DNA of 64,000 bases from Rhizobium grahamii CCGE 502 (GTDB taxonomy: Bacteria > Pseudomonadota > Alphaproteobacteria > Rhizobiales > Rhizobiaceae). The DNA lies in contig NZ_AEYE02000038.1 in NCBI RefSeq assembly GCF_000298315.2, positions 349,762 to 413,761 of the forward strand. Direction: 5' to 3'. Position numbers and translations under genes: made by a program. The notes under the pieces were generated by a model. The model had not been told where the DNA came from. It searched no databases and worked only from the letters and a program-made list of their open reading frames with translations. Positions 27,338-36,478 of the stretch are shown here, in pieces. Positions within the stretch are counted from its first letter, which is position 1. Each line of letters starts with the position of its first letter.

Positions 27338-27650
27338 ATTACCACTCAGTCGGAAACGTTGCCGTCTCCAGGCGATCGCTAAAAATCCGAAGCCACTTCA
27401 TGCCAAAGCGCGTAAAGCAGAAGTTCTGATGGACAGTGCACCCAAGTGCAGATTGTCAACACCGCAAACCGGGGGGTGTTCGTCGCGCTCACATTTCCTC
27501 TTTGCCGATTTTACATCCTGAACTGGTGGTGCGGAAGGGGGAAATCGAGACGTGAGGCCACTGATGACCTGATGTGATGGACGGCCTCCGCTCCCGGCAT
27601 CGCAATGTGCCAAGATGTGGGCTGTCGAACTCACATCAGGAGATGCATCC
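27338..27650. other. Short intergenic region before IS110 relic
   Basis: Contains no recognisable gene. The last 100 bases probably include the left end of the IS110-type element that follows. Confidence 0.35.
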
Positions 27651-28674
27651 ATGGAGGAGGCTATAATTGGCCTGGATATCGCCAAGCAGGTATTTCAGGT
27701 TCACGGGATCAATGAGGCTGGCGCGATCGTGTGCCGTCGCAGGCTTCGCCGCGACGATGCCGCTGAATTCTTCAAGGTGTTGCCGCCGTGCCTGATCGGA
27801 ATCGAGGCTGGCGCGACCGGACACCACTGGGCTCGAGTTCTTACGGCGCTGGGTCACGAGGTTCGGCTGATGCCGGCGTCGTACGTCAAGCCATACGTGA
27901 AGCGGCAGAAGAATGGATGCGACGGATGCCGAGGCGATTTGCGAGGCGGTGACGCGGCCGACGATGCGCTTCGTTCCGGTGAAGAGCGAGGAGCAACAGA
28001 GTGTGCTGATGCTGCATCGGGTCCGCGAGCTTTTGATCCGGCAGCGAACAATGCTGGTGAACGCCTTGCGCGGCCACTTGGCCGAGTTCGGCATCGTGAC
28101 GCGACAGGGCACTGTCGGCGTCGGAATGCTAATTGCGTTGGTCGAAGACGATGATCACGATCTCATCCCGCCGCTTTCGCGGTCCGCACTTCTTCCGCTG
28201 ATCGGGCAGTTGCGGGAGGTGCACGAGAAGGTCAGCGAGTTGGATCGCCAAATTCATGCCTGGCATCGCTCGAACGAACTGAGCCGTCGCCTTGAGACGA
28301 TCCCTGGAATTGGCCCTATCACTGCCAGCGCCATTGCCGCGACAGTGACAGACGCCTCGCTCTTCAAATCCGGCCGACAATTGGCGGCGTGGATAGGCCT
28401 CGTATCGCGGCAGAACCCATCGGGTGGCAAAGACCGTGTCGGAAGGATCAGCGAACAAGGCGATCCCTATCTCCGTCGGCTTCTCGTCGTCGGGGCGCAT
28501 GCGGTCCTCCGCTTCAGCCGCAACGGCAAAACGGCAGCGACGCGTTGGGCCGCCGTGCTTCTGGCGAAGAAGCCGTACAACATCGTCACTGTTGCTTTGG
28601 CAAACAAGATGGCGCGGATCGTGTGGGCGTTGATGGCAACGGGCAGGTGCTTTGAAGCTGCCGGCACTGTTTAA
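27651..28674 (+). pseudogene. IS110-family transposase, one frameshift
   Basis: N-terminal part MEEAIIGLDIAKQVFQVHG to YVKPYVKRQKN is in one frame; the continuation ATDAEAICEAVTRPTMRFVP to NKMARIVWALMATGR is in the next. Comparison with the intact relative (KRQKNDAADAEAI) places a one-base insertion near 27912. C-terminal LETIPGIGPITASAIAATV and VSRQNPSGGKDRVGRIS are intact. Full length would be about 341 residues. Confidence 0.88.
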
Positions 28675-28800
28675 CAACTCGGGACAATGCAGAATTGGTG
28701 AGGTGCTGATGGTGTAATGGCGTACGGTCGAGCCGGGATTGGAGAAACCCGATCAGTGGGTGTCGCTTGAAAGCGCGTTGACCTGTCTGGGATCCAATCA
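28675..28800 (+). ncRNA. Candidate guide RNA region of second IS110 copy
   Basis: The 3' flank shows short blocks in the same order as after the first IS110 copy (GGATTGG-AGAAACC, GCTTGAAAGC hairpin, GGATCCAATCAGCG). Coordinates are approximate and the assignment rests on this resemblance plus the known IS1111 layout. Confidence 0.25.
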
Positions 28801-28964
28801 GCGGACTACATCAGCGCCAGCGGCATGAACACGCCGCAATCAAAGGCCGAATACATTCCTGCACCCAACCAATCCGCCAGAAACACCAACTTGCCCCTTG
28901 CCACGCGGAGGCCGTCCATACATGCCAAGGAAGTTTCATCCAGCGACGATTATAGACTATAGTC

Positions 28965-29461
28965 TAGCGCCCGTCCATAAACGTCTGTGGGTGTTTCAAA
29001 GGTTGTTTGCCAGCCGGCGGGTATTTTTGGAAGGCGTGACGGCACAAGGCCATGCAGGTTTGTCCGAAGAGCTATCTGGCGACAACGGAGGCACGTGGTA
29101 TCGGCCGAGGCTTGCCGGGCGTGCTATGAATGCTGGGGGATGAGCGGCGTCAGGCCGGTCTGAGGCGGGCGAAGAGGGCGAGATTGTAAGCGACTACCGA
29201 GGACCAGAGATAAGCCTTGAAGTGGCCGAGCCCGCGCCAGGTGCAGCGCCCCAAGCCACAAGCGCGTTTCAGGCAAGAGATGCCGGCGCGGAACTTTCTG
29301 AGCTTGCGATAGACCCAGCGGCTTGTGACCATGTCTTCGATGTTGAGGCCGCTCTTTTTGTGGAATGCCATGTCGGGCACGCCGCAGGCTTTGGCCTGCC
29401 TCAGATTTTCGCGGCTAGCATAGCCACCATCAGCGGCCACCTGACGCGGCGCGACGCCATA
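28965..29461 (-). mobile_element. ISNCY-type element fragment (transposase 3' end)
   Basis: Starts with the terminal repeat TAGCGCCCGTCCATAAACG after a CTAG and carries the last ~100 transposase codons on the minus strand (AADGGYASRENLRQAKACGV to LALFARLRPA). It matches the copy at 32673-33190 until 29461, where the IS30 element begins. A 12-base internal deletion removes one repeat of EAGI relative to the other copy. Confidence 0.82.
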
Positions 29462-30552
29462 GAAGTGCGACTTGCAATAGATACCAAAAGGTTATCCCTT
29501 GCAAGGAACGCATGATGAGAAGCACCTACTCCCATATCGACCTGGATGAACGCCGCAAGATCGCTCGCTGGCATATGGCTGGACTTGGCGTTGAGACCAT
29601 CGCAGAGAAGCTTGGACGACATCGGTCGACAATATTCCGGGAGATCAAGCGGAACATGTTCGTTGACAAGGTGGTCCCAGATTTGAACGGCTACTACTGT
29701 GTGACGGCACATGACATCGCTTGCGAACGACGTGCGAAACTGCGCAAGCTGGTGCGCTTCTCGCATGTCCGGCAATCCGTAATCGACCGGATCATGCACG
29801 GCTGGTCGCCACAGCAGATCGCCGGCCGAATGCGCCTGGAGCGGCATCGAATATCGGTCAGCCACGAAACGATCTACAAGTTCGCATACTCGTCTGACGG
29901 CCAAGCAATCAAGCTCTGGCGGCACCTGCCGGATCATCGGGCTCGGCGGCGACCGCGACATCCAAGACGTAAGCATGGCCAACGGTTTAGTCCGGACCTC
30001 AACATCCTGCGCCGCCCGGATGTGGTCGCCGATCGCAAGCAGTTCGGGCATTGGGAATGCGACCTGATCCAGTTCCGCAAGAAGTTTGGAAAAGCCAACG
30101 TGACCTCGCTGGTGGAACGGGTCAGCCGCTTTGCGATCTTTCTGCGCAACAACGATCGGCAGTCTCGACCGGTCATGGACGGCGTTGTGCAAGCACTGCA
30201 GGCCCTGCCCCACCTCGCCCGTCGTTCCATCACGTTCGACCGCGGCACGGAGTTCACTGACTGGCCTTATCTGCAAGCGAGCATCGGCAGCCAGACCTGG
30301 TTCTGCGACCCGCAATCACCGTGGCAAAAAGGAACCGTCGAAAATACCAACCGGCGGGTGCGGAAATGGCTTCCTAGGGAGGTCAATCCCTTGTCGGTGA
30401 CCGACGCCGACCTCATTGAGATCTGCAACCAGCTCAATGCCACGCCGCGCAAATGCCTCGGCTATCGAACGCCGGCAGAACTCTTCCGTAAGAAACTGCT
30501 CGCCCAGATGCGGCAGGCCGGTTAACTTGAAGCGGCCTGCAAGTCGCGCTTC
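29462..30552 (+). mobile_element. Complete IS30-family insertion sequence
   Basis: Bounded by inverted ends GAAGTGCGACTTGCA (29462-29476) and TGCAAGTCGCGCTTC (30538-30552), which differ at one position. It carries one intact transposase and is inserted inside the ISNCY fragment; the ISNCY sequence does not resume on the right, so insertion was accompanied or followed by a deletion. Confidence 0.82.
29512..30525 (+). CDS. IS30-family transposase (intact)
   Basis: 337 residues with N-terminal HTH (VETIAEKLGRHRSTIFREIK) and complete DDE catalytic core: FGHWECDLIQF (first Asp), SITFDRGTEFTDW (second Asp) and WQKGTVENTNRRVRKWLPRE (Glu), ending ATPRKCLGYRTPAELF as in all IS30 enzymes. Two adjacent ATG codons are possible starts. 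Different subgroup from the IS30 relics at 11759 and 21794. Confidence 0.95.
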   Translation: MMRSTYSHIDLDERRKIARWHMAGLGVETIAEKLGRHRSTIFREIKRNMFVDKVVPDLNGYYCVTAHDIACERRAKLRKLVRFSHVRQSVIDRIMHGWSPQQIAGRMRLERHRISVSHETIYKFAYSSDGQAIKLWRHLPDHRARRRPRHPRRKHGQRFSPDLNILRRPDVVADRKQFGHWECDLIQFRKKFGKANVTSLVERVSRFAIFLRNNDRQSRPVMDGVVQALQALPHLARRSITFDRGTEFTDWPYLQASIGSQTWFCDPQSPWQKGTVENTNRRVRKWLPREVNPLSVTDADLIEICNQLNATPRKCLGYRTPAELFRKKLLAQMRQAG

Positions 30553-30901
30553 AGCATGAACTCACACCTCTAAGTCCGTTGCGCCGGTGATGAGTACATT
30601 GCGGTTGAGAACCGGACCATGACCCTTAGCCTTTAGGCGGGTTAGCACTTCCTGCGCGTATCGGGAACCTGCCGGGTCTATACGATGGCCATCGAGCAGT
30701 TCCAACGCATCAAGGACAGCGGCGGCATCCTTCGGCAGGATGAGTTGGGCGGCAGCGGAAGCGGCCGCTCAGTGACATCTAGGAACCTGCTCACGTTTTA
30801 CCTGTTAGTTGCGCCTCATCGATCCGCATGGGGCTGCGAGCTCAGCCAGGAGAAAGCGCCTTCGTGAAGCGGGTTCCCCGTAGCATCAGTGGAGCGTCCA
30901 G
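30553..30901. other. Relic sequence between IS30 and ectC-like gene
   Basis: The minus strand reads [20 protein letters not shown] and [17 protein letters not shown] in one frame, which looks like a C-terminal coding fragment of unknown family cut by the IS30 element. No start codon or complete gene. Confidence 0.35.
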
Positions 30902-30938
30902 AAAAAAGGGCTGTCCACACTTTAGGACCAGCCCTTTT
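30902..30938 (-). terminator. Rho-independent terminator after ectC-like gene
   Basis: Minus strand: AAGGGCTGGTCC / loop / GGAC(A)GCCCTT stem followed by six T. It lies 25 bases past the gene end. Confidence 0.75.
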
Positions 30939-30962
30939 GCTCACTCGACCCGCGGATGGAGG

Positions 30963-31349
30963 TCAGTAAGCCGACCCTGATTGGCCATTAAGGTTATGGC
31001 GTTCTGTGCCGTTGAGCGGTGGATTGAAGACGCTGACAAGGATAAGGTCCTGATCTCGACCTCCGCGCAGATAGTGCTTGTCATGTTTGTCGAGCACATA
31101 GATGTCGCCCTTGCGGATCGGGAAGACGTTGCCTTCTAGGTCCTCGACCTCGCCCTCGCCATCGATGCAATAGCAAGCTTCAAGATGGTTGCGGTATTCG
31201 AGTAACGAGACGGTGTTCGCCCTGACTACCGTATGACACACGGTAAAGCCCATCCCGTCCTTTTCCGTGAGCAGGCGATGGCTGGTACCGCTACCCCACT
31301 CGACAAAGTAATCGGTGGCTTCGACGTCTTGCAGGCTGCGCACGAACAT
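30963..31349 (-). CDS. ectC: Ectoine synthase-like protein (orphan EctC)
   Basis: Cupin-fold enzyme that in EctABC organisms closes N-acetyl-diaminobutyrate to ectoine. Start at 31349 ([13 protein letters not shown], 128 aa) is fixed by the family N-terminus and by GAGGAG upstream. EctC metal ligands are kept: E57, Y84 and H92, together with T40 and the W18/G-T stretch [12 protein letters not shown]. No ectA or ectB is in the window, and a LysR gene diverges from it, so it may act on an imported precursor or in a related cyclisation. Followed by a terminator, so monocistronic. Confidence 0.88.
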   Translation of the reverse strand: MFVRSLQDVEATDYFVEWGSGTSHRLLTEKDGMGFTVCHTVVRANTVSLLEYRNHLEACYCIDGEGEVEDLEGNVFPIRKGDIYVLDKHDKHYLRGGRDQDLILVSVFNPPLNGTERHNLNGQSGSAY

Positions 31350-31487
31350 GGCGTTCTCCTCGTATAAGAAAATTTGACAATTGCGGTGACGCGAGCACAG
31401 AAAGATCGCGACGCCTCGTCTTATCCGCTTGATTTTTGAGGCAGACAAATGATGATTCCTAATGAGATAGTTTAGGAGTATTTATAT

Positions 31488-32363
31488 ATGCTGCCGCCGC
31501 TGGGAGCCTTGCGCGTGTTCGAAGCCGCCGCCCGTCTGGCAAGCTTTTCGCGGGCGGCCGACGAGCTGCATGTGACCCATGCCGCCGTCAGCCATCAGAT
31601 CCGGCAGTTGGAGGAATGGTTCGGCCGTCCCCTGTTTGTGCGAGAGAAGCGTGGCGTGCGTCTGGCTCCAGAAGCCGATCGGTTGGCGGAAGCTCTGTCG
31701 ATGAGCTTCGAACGCATCGCCGCGGAAGCGGAATCCCTAAAGCTCAGGACGAAATCAGAGATCACCGTTGCCTGCATACCCTCGATCGCGACACGCTGGT
31801 TGATCCCGGCACTGAGCGAGTTTCTCACCGCGCATACAGAGGCGATGGTCAAGGTTGTCTATGCCACGGCCGCCCAGCATTTGCGCGAAACCGGCTGCGA
31901 TGTGTTGATCACGCTGGGCGCCGACACGTCGGATGGAGTTCAATGCACGCGGCTCTTTTCCCGGGTGAACAAACCGGTCGCCAGCCCGCGCTATCTCGAT
32001 GGAAAAGGCAGCCTTACGGACGCCGAGGAGATTGCGGCGGCTGACCTTCTGCACGACGAGACGACAGCTCATTGGCAGCAGTGGTTCACCAAGGCCGGAG
32101 TGGCGCCGTCTCGGTCGCGGAGAGGTCCGGTGTTTCAGGACTTCAATCTGCTGGCGACCGCCGCCATCGCAGGGCATGGCGTTGCGCTTTGTCCCGTCGA
32201 GGTCTGCAGGCGAGAAATCAAGAATGGTGACCTGATCGTGCTCTCCGACATCTCCGTTCTGGAGCGCGAAAGCTACTTTCTGATCAGCAAGGTGTCGCGT
32301 CAGAAAGCCGTGGCTGCTTTCTGCGACTGGTTTCAACAGGTTGTCGTGCCGGCATCAAGCTGA
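31488..32363 (+). CDS. LysR-family regulator (GcvA-like)
   Basis: 291-residue LysR protein. N-terminal HTH: LPPLGALRVFEAAARLASFS then HAAVSHQIRQLEEWFGRPLF, typical of the GcvA/AmpR branch; the effector domain follows (ITVACIPSIATRWLIPALSE). It is divergent from the ectC-like gene with a 138-base shared regulatory region, the usual arrangement for a LysR protein that controls its neighbour. AGGAG lies nine bases before ATG. The inducer is unknown; an ectoine-related compound is a guess from context. Confidence 0.92.
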   Translation: MLPPLGALRVFEAAARLASFSRAADELHVTHAAVSHQIRQLEEWFGRPLFVREKRGVRLAPEADRLAEALSMSFERIAAEAESLKLRTKSEITVACIPSIATRWLIPALSEFLTAHTEAMVKVVYATAAQHLRETGCDVLITLGADTSDGVQCTRLFSRVNKPVASPRYLDGKGSLTDAEEIAAADLLHDETTAHWQQWFTKAGVAPSRSRRGPVFQDFNLLATAAIAGHGVALCPVEVCRREIKNGDLIVLSDISVLERESYFLISKVSRQKAVAAFCDWFQQVVVPASS

Positions 32364-32672
32364 TGTTTCCGGCACAGAACGCGTCGACCGGCCGCCCGGC
32401 CAAATCCTGTGCGTGACGTCAATTGACAGCTGCGGTGAGCCAGTCGCGGATCCACCGTCCTGCGGGTGCAGCACATTCGCGGCTGGTTGGCGGGCTTGCT
32501 TCGTCAGATCGGAGATGACGCAGCTCCCGCTTACCCACATTTCGGGCCGAGGGTTTCACACTCTTTTGCACATCGCTGCGGCCGGGCCCTCTTTGGAAAA
32601 AGGGCTGTCGCCGGAACTTACCGACGACAGCCAAGGCGCCTCGGGAGGAGGCTGGGGATGATGCCTCTAGAT
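32364..32672. other. Intergenic region between LysR gene and IS
   Basis: Nothing recognised. A hairpin-like segment with GACAGCC/GGCTGTC arms around 32605-32632 could terminate LysR transcription, but no T-run follows. Confidence 0.35.
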
Positions 32673-34260
32673 TAGTACCCGTCCATAAACGTCTGTTTTT
32701 CTGGGTTTTTCAAAGGTTGTTTGCCAGCCGGCGGGTATTTTTGGAAGGCGTGACGGCACAAGGCCATGCAGGTTATGTCCGAAGAGCGATCTGGCGACCG
32801 GAGGCACGTGGTATCGGCCGAGGCTTGCCGGGCGTGCTATGAATGCTGGGGGATGAGCGGCGTCAGGCCGGTCTGAGGCGGGCGAAGAGGGCGAGATTGT
32901 AAGCGACTACCGAGGACCAGACATAAGCCTTGAAGTGGCCGAGCCCGCGCCAGGTGCAGCGCCCCAAGCCACAAGCGCGTTTCAGGCAAGAGATGCCGGC
33001 CTCGATGCCGGCGCGGAACTTTCTGAGCTTCCGATAGACCCAGCGGCTTGTGACCATGTCTTCGATGTTGAGGCCGCTCTTTTTGTGGAATGCCATGTCC
33101 CGCACGCCGCAGGCTTTGGCCTGCCTCAGATTTTCGCGGCTAGCATAGCCACCATCAGCGGCCACCTGACGCGGCGCGACGCCATAGACAGCGATATGTC
33201 GCTCCAGCATTGGCAGCAACCGCTCGCTGTCGGCTGGATTGCCGGCCTCAATGACAAGATCGAGGACCAAACCACTGCGACCGCTGGTCAGATTGAGTTA
33301 TGGCCATAATCGACATCGCGGCTGCCCTTGACGATAATATCGGCGTGCGGCTCGAACAGGCTGACCAGCTTCTCACCGGCCGGCATCGGTTCGCCGGCCA
33401 GGACCCGTCGCTCGGTTTGGGCGATAATCCGTTCGATCAGCGGCTGGTAATGGCAGACCATGGCCCGCCAGAGTTCGACGGCTGGGCCTGCCAACAGGAT
33501 CAATTGCTGCGCCGTCTGTTGCAGATAGCTCAAAGTCGCCCGGGTGACCTTGAGCAGCGCGCGGTAGTGCTGAACCCGCTTGGGTCGGCCGCGGACATAC
33601 TGGATCGCCCGGGCCCGCCCTTTCGCTGCGCGGCGGTGATCGCGCCATGCTCCGGCACGGGCCAATGCATCGGCCCGCTGCAAGAGACGCACCATCACCC
33701 GCACGCAGTCCCATAAGAGACTGCTGTCGCTTGGCTCATGCAGGAGTGCCGCCGTCACGGTGCTGTCGACACGCACGAAACTGCCGGTCTCCAGCTTCTC
33801 CTGCCGGGCACTGGCAAGCAGGACCCGATTGATTTCTTCAAAGGTTTCGGACCGAATCGCACTGATCGTCTTGTGCAGCACCGACTTCTTCGGGCTCCAA
33901 CCCCAAGGTAAAGAGAAGGGCGCAACGTAGAACAGCCTCCGCCGGCAAGCCCTCACGGCCGGTTTCTTTGATGCCCTGTCGGCGCAGGTCCTGCGTCGCC
34001 AGACTGACCACACCGCGATGCTCGTCCAGCCACCGCGACATGGCTTGCAATTCACGGCGGATCTCGTGTTCGGCGGAAAGATCGAATATGCTGGCCTGGA
34101 CGGTGCGTTCTTGGCGCATTGTCGGCTCCGGCGGTTGCGGGTTTGTCTCTAGAATCAGTAGCTTGATCTAAAGTGAACCTGACGCCGCCGGGCTTTGCCC
34201 GCGAAAATATAGCAATTCATCCAATAACTTCAGTAGTTTACTGCTTATGGACGGGCACTA
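32673..34260 (-). mobile_element. Full-length ISNCY-type insertion sequence (defective)
   Basis: Ends: TAGTACCCGTCCATAAACG at 32673-32691 and, inverted, CTTATGGACGGGCACTA at 34244-34260. CTAG or TTAG tetranucleotides occur at the junctions of all copies, pointing to a preferred target. About 1.59 kb with one transposase gene that is damaged. Sister fragments are at 6824 and 28965. Confidence 0.85.
32863..34119 (-). pseudogene. ISNCY-type transposase, deletion plus frameshift
   Basis: The N-terminus (MRQERTVQASIFDLSAEHEI) runs to PAEAVLRCALL, where about 75 bases present in the copy at 6965 are missing (KQHRQLSYQELAFHLED lost) and the frame changes. The middle (LPWGWSPKKSVLHKTISAIR to VKGSRDVDYGH) and the C-terminal part (LVLDLVIEAGNPADSERLLP to LALFARLRPA) are separated by a second shift near 33290. 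Not functional. Confidence 0.88.
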
Positions 34261-34735
34261 GGCAGTGATGTTGGGGATGGTCCGCAATCGGCACACGTTT
34301 GCTGTTCAATATATCGCACGCCAAAACCACGCTTTCTCAATGCGCTCGATACCGCCAGTCTTCGACAGCTAATCAGCGGAGATTGCTTCGGGTTGTTTGT
34401 TGATGCAAGATAAGAGAAGTCTGCTGCGAAGCGTGGCAGCAGGAGCACAATCCTGCAAATAATTTGGAGATCGTTTCAAAACGAGGAATGATGGATGACG
34501 AACGTGCATTGTCGCAAACTATGCAGAGCGGCGCTAGCTTAAGGCTGATGAGGTGGTACGATGTTGCGGCTGCACGAGCTGGGCTGGCGCCCAAACGTCT
34601 ATTGAAGGAGTTCGGGTGCACCCCTACAATAATCCGCCGCCATCTTCGAGAAGGCGAAGGGGCACCATTCAAACAGCCTGCTCGGCGCACTAAGTTCGAC
34701 GGACGTCATTGGCTTCGCGAGCCGCCCGCATGCGT
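34261..34735. other. Region right of ISNCY, no supported gene
   Basis: A plus-strand frame at 34464-34766 (MEIVSKRGMMDDERALSQTM then SLRLMRWYDVAAARAGLAPK) reads plausibly to about residue 60 and might be the start of a regulator gene cut by rearrangement, but it then runs antisense through the ETF-QO relic. No family recognised. Confidence 0.35.
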
Positions 34736-34739
34736 CGCG

Positions 34740-34924
34740 ACAGATGGAGGTGCTGCCGGTCGATGAGGCCCGACTTCAGCTCCCTTTTCGAGCACGATGA
34801 CGGTGAGAGAGATCGGGATTGATCTGCTTCAGGCATATCGCTGCCAACAGGCCGGCCCGGCCCCGACGAGCACCACGTCAAATTGCATGCTCTCACGTTC
34901 TGGAGGTGCTGCCATATCTGTCAT
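34740..34924 (-). pseudogene. ETF-ubiquinone oxidoreductase N-terminal relic
   Basis: ATG at 34924 begins MTDMAAPPERESMQFDVVLV followed by GAGPA, the N-terminal FAD-binding motif of ETF-QO. One frame further LLAAICLKQINPDL and then LTVIVLEKGAEVG continue the fold through two frame changes. The rest of the gene is absent. It overlaps the stop of the etfA relic as in intact etfA-ETF-QO pairs. Confidence 0.6.
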
Positions 34925-35022
34925 CAAAGCGCCTTTTGCAATTCCGGCATTGCGTCGAAGAGATCGGCGACGAGGCCGTAGTCGACTACCTGGAAAATTG
35001 GTGCCTCCTCGTCCTCGTCGCA
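34924..35022 (-). pseudogene. etfA: Electron transfer flavoprotein alpha subunit, C-terminal relic
   Basis: DEDEEAPIFQVVDYGLVADL followed by FDAMPELQKAL and a stop is the conserved end of EtfA (usual form NKDEEAPIFxVADYGLVGDL). Only 30 codons remain, directly after the FAD-linked dehydrogenase stop. The pair of relics indicates that this dehydrogenase once sat in an operon with its electron-acceptor flavoprotein. Confidence 0.7.
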
Positions 35023-35036
35023 CGCGGTGTAATGCC

Positions 35037-36470
35037 TCAGATCACTTTTCCAGGGTTAAGTATTTGGTTAGGATCGAGTGTCTTTTTGATCAGACGCATC
35101 AACTCCAACTCATCCGCGTTGCGTGAATAAGATAGGTAATCTCGCTTAAGGAGACCGATGCCGTGCTCGGCAGAAATTGAGCCCCTATGTTGGCGAACAC
35201 GTTCGTAAACGATGGTTGTGACCCGTTCCTTGGTGGAGGGGTCATCATTTCCCGTCGAGACGTACAAATGGATATTGTTATCCGCCACGTGGCCGAAAAC
35301 GGAAATGTGGACACCCGGAAATGCCGTGACGAGAGTTGCAGAAACTTCCTGCACGTAGACATCGAGAACGCGAATAGGAAGGCTGATATCGAAACTCAAG
35401 CGGTCTGTTAGTGCGCGCAATGCACGTCCTTCGCGGACCTTCCAGAAAGCCTCGCGTTGCATTTCCGACTGCGCGATCAAAGCGTCCGATATCAGACCTT
35501 CTTCGAACATGGATTCGAGGAAGGCTTCCAGGTCAGTTGACTCGCCAGATTGCTCCACGATCACGGTGAACGAATAATCGACCTCGAAAAAGTTATGGCC
35601 CTCTCCTTGTCGACTGAACCGAAAGAATGGCTCCCACATGACCTCAAATGCGGACAGACCGCTCAACGACCTTTTGGCATGACGCAGAAGGCTGACAACA
35701 TTGTCGTAGCTATTTAGGCCACACAAGGCTGTCGCTTGAACCGACGGCAGCGGCTTGAGCTTCACCACCGCGCGCGTAATAATACCAAGCGTCCCCTCGG
35801 ATCCAATGAAGAGCTGTTTTAGATCGTACCCGGTATTGTTCTTCAACATGTGATTCAAGGAAGAGATCACAGTTCCGTCGGCCAATACGACCTCTAGCCC
35901 GAGCACATTGTCTCGCGCCATCCCGTGCGTGATGACGCGAATGCCGCCCGCATTAGTCGCGAGATTGCCGCCAATGTGGCAAGACCCCCGCGCACCCAGA
36001 TCGATCGGCAACAAGAACCCTGCTCGTTCCGCCTCCTTCTGCGCCTGCTCCAGCACCGTTCCACTCAGCACTGTCATCGTCCCTGCAGCAGTGTCGATGT
36101 CTTCGACACCGGCAATCAGCTCCATTGAAATCGCCACGTCGCCCTTCTGTGGGTTCGCCCCGCCAGAGAGACCAGTCATCCCACCTTGCACCACGACCGG
36201 CCTGCGATACACATTGCAGATCTTCAGCGTTTCTGAGATATCCTTAACGCTGCGAGGCCGGACATATACTTGCGGCAGATTACGGCCTGTTTGGCTAGCG
36301 TCGCTGATGGCTTTCTCGGGCACACGATCGCCCGTCAGGACAAGCTCATCGCCCAGAACAGTCCGCAGAGATGTGAGAAATTCGTTGTCACTAAGGTTGC
36401 TCATCTCAAATCCAATATGAGGTTCATCTCCATTGACTGACGACCCCGGTCGATGTTTTTCGTCATCCAT
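35037..36470 (-). CDS. FAD-linked D-2-hydroxyacid dehydrogenase (GlcD/D2HGDH type)
   Basis: 477-residue flavoenzyme of the FAD-binding-4/lactate-glycolate oxidase family, oxidising a D-2-hydroxyacid such as D-2-hydroxyglutarate or D-lactate. Visible: PCMH-type FAD motifs VVVQGGMTGLSGGANPQKGD and GARGSCHIGGNLATNAGGIR, the GSEGTLGIITRAVVKL block, and the C-terminal EHGIGLLKRDYL ... NPGKV. A start at 36404 (MSNLSDNEF) is an alternative. Eight bases downstream of gdh, so co-transcribed; electron acceptor genes (etfA, ETF-QO) survive only as fragments after it. Coupling with glutamate dehydrogenase makes 2-hydroxyglutarate an attractive substrate (inference). Confidence 0.88.
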   Translation of the reverse strand: MDDEKHRPGSSVNGDEPHIGFEMSNLSDNEFLTSLRTVLGDELVLTGDRVPEKAISDASQTGRNLPQVYVRPRSVKDISETLKICNVYRRPVVVQGGMTGLSGGANPQKGDVAISMELIAGVEDIDTAAGTMTVLSGTVLEQAQKEAERAGFLLPIDLGARGSCHIGGNLATNAGGIRVITHGMARDNVLGLEVVLADGTVISSLNHMLKNNTGYDLKQLFIGSEGTLGIITRAVVKLKPLPSVQATALCGLNSYDNVVSLLRHAKRSLSGLSAFEVMWEPFFRFSRQGEGHNFFEVDYSFTVIVEQSGESTDLEAFLESMFEEGLISDALIAQSEMQREAFWKVREGRALRALTDRLSFDISLPIRVLDVYVQEVSATLVTAFPGVHISVFGHVADNNIHLYVSTGNDDPSTKERVTTIVYERVRQHRGSISAEHGIGLLKRDYLSYSRNADELELMRLIKKTLDPNQILNPGKVI

Positions 36471-36478
36471 CTCGAGGA

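Noticed and set aside
32341-32661. 106-codon frame after the LysR gene
   Set aside because: Overlaps the LysR end in another frame and has no start site or domain.
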